Shown: positions 61,394-62,744 of the stretch, one piece after another
How the letters are laid out: the number at the start of each line of letters is the position of its first letter
Position numbering within the stretch: position 1 is the stretch's first letter
DNA from: Acinetobacter bereziniae LMG 1003 = CIP 70.12
Lineage (GTDB): Bacteria > Pseudomonadota > Gammaproteobacteria > Pseudomonadales > Moraxellaceae
Direction: 5' to 3'
Assembly: GCF_000368925.1 (NCBI RefSeq)
Contig: NZ_KB849754.1
Location: forward strand, 91,132-153,875
DNA: 62,744 bases
Translations under genes and position numbers: made by a program
The notes under the pieces: generated by a model
Databases searched by the model: none
The model's input: the letters and a program-made list of their open reading frames with translations, nothing else
Told to the model about the DNA's origin: nothing

Positions 61394-62002
61394 ATGTCTG
61401 ATCATATCTATAATTACATCATCGGCAGAATCGACAAAAGCCGTAAAATTATGGTTCTGGTGAACTACGAATCAAGATCCAATCTGGTGACTCAAGCACA
61501 GTTAATGAAAGTCCAATTCCCGAACATCAATACCTTGAGAATGTTCCTGAATGACTTTGAGCCAACGGAAAAACATGTTATCCATTACTCGAAATACAGT
61601 AAAGAAATGCCATCAGGTGCAGATGGATATTTCCTATTTTCAGAACATGACCAGCAATGGAATATTTTTGATCCGAATGTCTTAAGTCGGTTTGTTTGTA
61701 TATACCAAGAATCACCAGAGTTAGATAATTACCAAGATTACATCTGTTCTTGTGAAGTCAAAAACTCACCCACACTTAAAGCAAAACATAAAAAACAAGC
61801 ATTTATGGAGAAGATGATCTTCACTTCATTGGGTTTTGAGCGTTATTGCCATCATTGCAACGGTTATGAACCACTGGATCGTTTTTATTATCATTCTGAT
61901 ACCAAAACCTATGAATCAGTTTGCAAGCCTTGTTATGTTCCTCATTACAAACCTTACAAGATGAAAAAACTTATGACCAGTACGGTTGAAGAATATATTT
62001 AA
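61394..62002 (+). CDS. Zinc-finger-containing hypothetical protein
   Basis: 202 residues from ATG 61394 with GGAGA upstream. The C-terminal part holds CHHC (about 153-156) and CKPC (about 177-180) in a spacing typical of a treble-clef or HNH-related zinc site. The N-terminal 130 residues match no known family. Confidence 0.6.
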   Translation: MSDHIYNYIIGRIDKSRKIMVLVNYESRSNLVTQAQLMKVQFPNINTLRMFLNDFEPTEKHVIHYSKYSKEMPSGADGYFLFSEHDQQWNIFDPNVLSRFVCIYQESPELDNYQDYICSCEVKNSPTLKAKHKKQAFMEKMIFTSLGFERYCHHCNGYEPLDRFYYHSDTKTYESVCKPCYVPHYKPYKMKKLMTSTVEEYI

Positions 62003-62018
62003 TCATTAACTAGAACTC

Positions 62019-62054
62019 AAAAAGATGGCAACTATTAATTATTGCCATCTTTTA
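62019..62054 (+). terminator. Rho-independent terminator
   Basis: AAAGATGGCA / TGCCATCTTT hairpin after the zinc-finger gene. Confidence 0.85.
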
Positions 62055-62103
62055 TTTATTTTCTTTAACATATAAATTATAAACCCTAAATATAGGATTC
62101 CTT

Positions 62104-62646
62104 ATGACTTTAAGTTATCAGCTTAATGAACTAAATAAAAAACAGAATAAAAGTAAAAATACAAATGAAGATCACCTGATGCATTACAACTTTTACTTAA
62201 TAAAAGAATGTGATGCAATATTAAAATCATTCGGATATAACACGTTCAGGCTTAGATCAAATGAGATTAAAGGTAGACACATAAATGTACTTTTTCAGTA
62301 TTGGAAAAACCAGACTCAAAATATTGTTATTTTAAAGCAGAAATATAACTTTTTATTGTGGTGGGCTAATAGTTGCAACAATGTTGGTGTTCTAAAAGAA
62401 TTATCTGTTTATTTAAATAGCCCATTAAATAAAATATCCGCACCACTAGATAGCATAGAGTCTAAGTTTGGCTGGCATAATAATATTCACCTACCATCAT
62501 ATAAATGTCTTGAATGCGAAGTTCAGTTAGAATTAGTAAATAAATCTTATATATGCCCTATTTGTTCAAAGTATGTTGGAATTAATAGCGATGGTAGACC
62601 ATTAGGATATATTGCAGATGAAGAACTTAGAGCTTGCAGAAAATGA
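62104..62646 (+). CDS. DUF3268-like zinc-finger protein
   Basis: 180 residues. The last 50 show CLEC, CPIC and then SDGRPLGYIADEELRACRK, matching the DUF3268 zinc-finger family, whose end is normally C-x-x-C...G-x-RPLG-x-(L/A)AN-x-ELR-x-x-RK. Homologues usually continue with about 20 residues after RK; here a stop follows at once, so the C-terminus is short. Function unknown. Confidence 0.65.
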   Translation: MTLSYQLNELNKKQNKSKNTNEDHLMHYNFYLIKECDAILKSFGYNTFRLRSNEIKGRHINVLFQYWKNQTQNIVILKQKYNFLLWWANSCNNVGVLKELSVYLNSPLNKISAPLDSIESKFGWHNNIHLPSYKCLECEVQLELVNKSYICPICSKYVGINSDGRPLGYIADEELRACRK

Positions 62647-62741
62647 TGTGGTTAGAGGTGGATCAGGAAATTTGAACAACACTTATAAGTGATATTTTGC
62701 TCCCCAAATGATGTTATAAACATCAATATATGGAGTATTTT

Positions 62742-62744
62742 ATG
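62742..62744 (+). CDS. Start codon of a gene running out of the window
   Basis: The window ends in ATG preceded by TGGAG at 8-9 bases, the ribosome site typical of the module genes. Only the start is inside the window. Confidence 0.5.

Noticed and set aside
1..62744. oriT, replication origin, partition genes, relaxase, tRNA or rRNA
   Set aside because: Looked for but no convincing sequence was found; absence in this window does not mean absence from the replicon.

Overview
The window looks like about 63 kb of a large conjugative plasmid of Acinetobacter or a close Moraxellaceae relative. It is AT-rich, with many small genes that lack recognisable families, several lipoproteins, two H-NS-like proteins, a TraX protein, a VirB1-like lytic transglycosylase, two TOPRIM proteins of plasmid-primase type and a plasmid-type topoisomerase I. 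There are no rRNA, tRNA or chromosomal housekeeping operons. The one chromosome-like gene, a zinc alcohol dehydrogenase, sits in a composite transposon. No replication initiator, partition genes, relaxase or resistance gene is visible. The organism assignment is inference from gene content and style.

Layout. 0-14 kb: unknown genes, a NERD protein, a DUF2726 protein, an H-NS-like protein, two lipoproteins, a large zinc-ribbon membrane protein, and a topA operon. 14.7-18.4 kb: two inverted IS5-family copies around an alcohol dehydrogenase, with a 5-bp direct repeat at the outer edges. 18.4-26.3 kb: unknown genes and two TOPRIM paralogues, plus a GIN-domain protein. 26.3-30.6 kb: a type III restriction-modification pair. 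30.7-37.6 kb: a thermonuclease/lytic transglycosylase/zinc-ribbon membrane operon, two genes that look like degenerate nuclease folds, and TraX. 38.6-42.2 kb: a minus-strand overlapping set SprT-like, PD-(D/E)XK nuclease, SNF2 helicase, then a broken gene. 42.5-44.4 kb: a divergent pair, an orphan Cas6-like protein followed by a protein with the layout of the anti-CRISPR family AcrVA2. 44.6-62.7 kb: about 20 mostly plus-strand small genes, including H-NS, a Fic toxin with a VbhA-like partner, a PAPS-reductase-like enzyme and a cold-shock/excalibur protein.

The most striking structure is in the last 18 kb. Many unrelated small genes carry the same leader, built from up to three parts: an upstream palindromic element (eight copies, core TTTTTAATTGATTAAAAA), an AT-rich promoter ending in TATAAT, and a short hairpin with a fixed distance to a TTGGAG ribosome site. 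The hairpin stem varies in sequence but keeps pairing (AAGC/GCTT, GAGC/GCTC, AAGGC/GCCTT). This suggests a co-regulated battery of plasmid genes. Its nearly uniform strand and its closeness to the AcrVA2-like and Cas6-like genes suggest, as inference only, an early-expressed counter-defence or establishment region.
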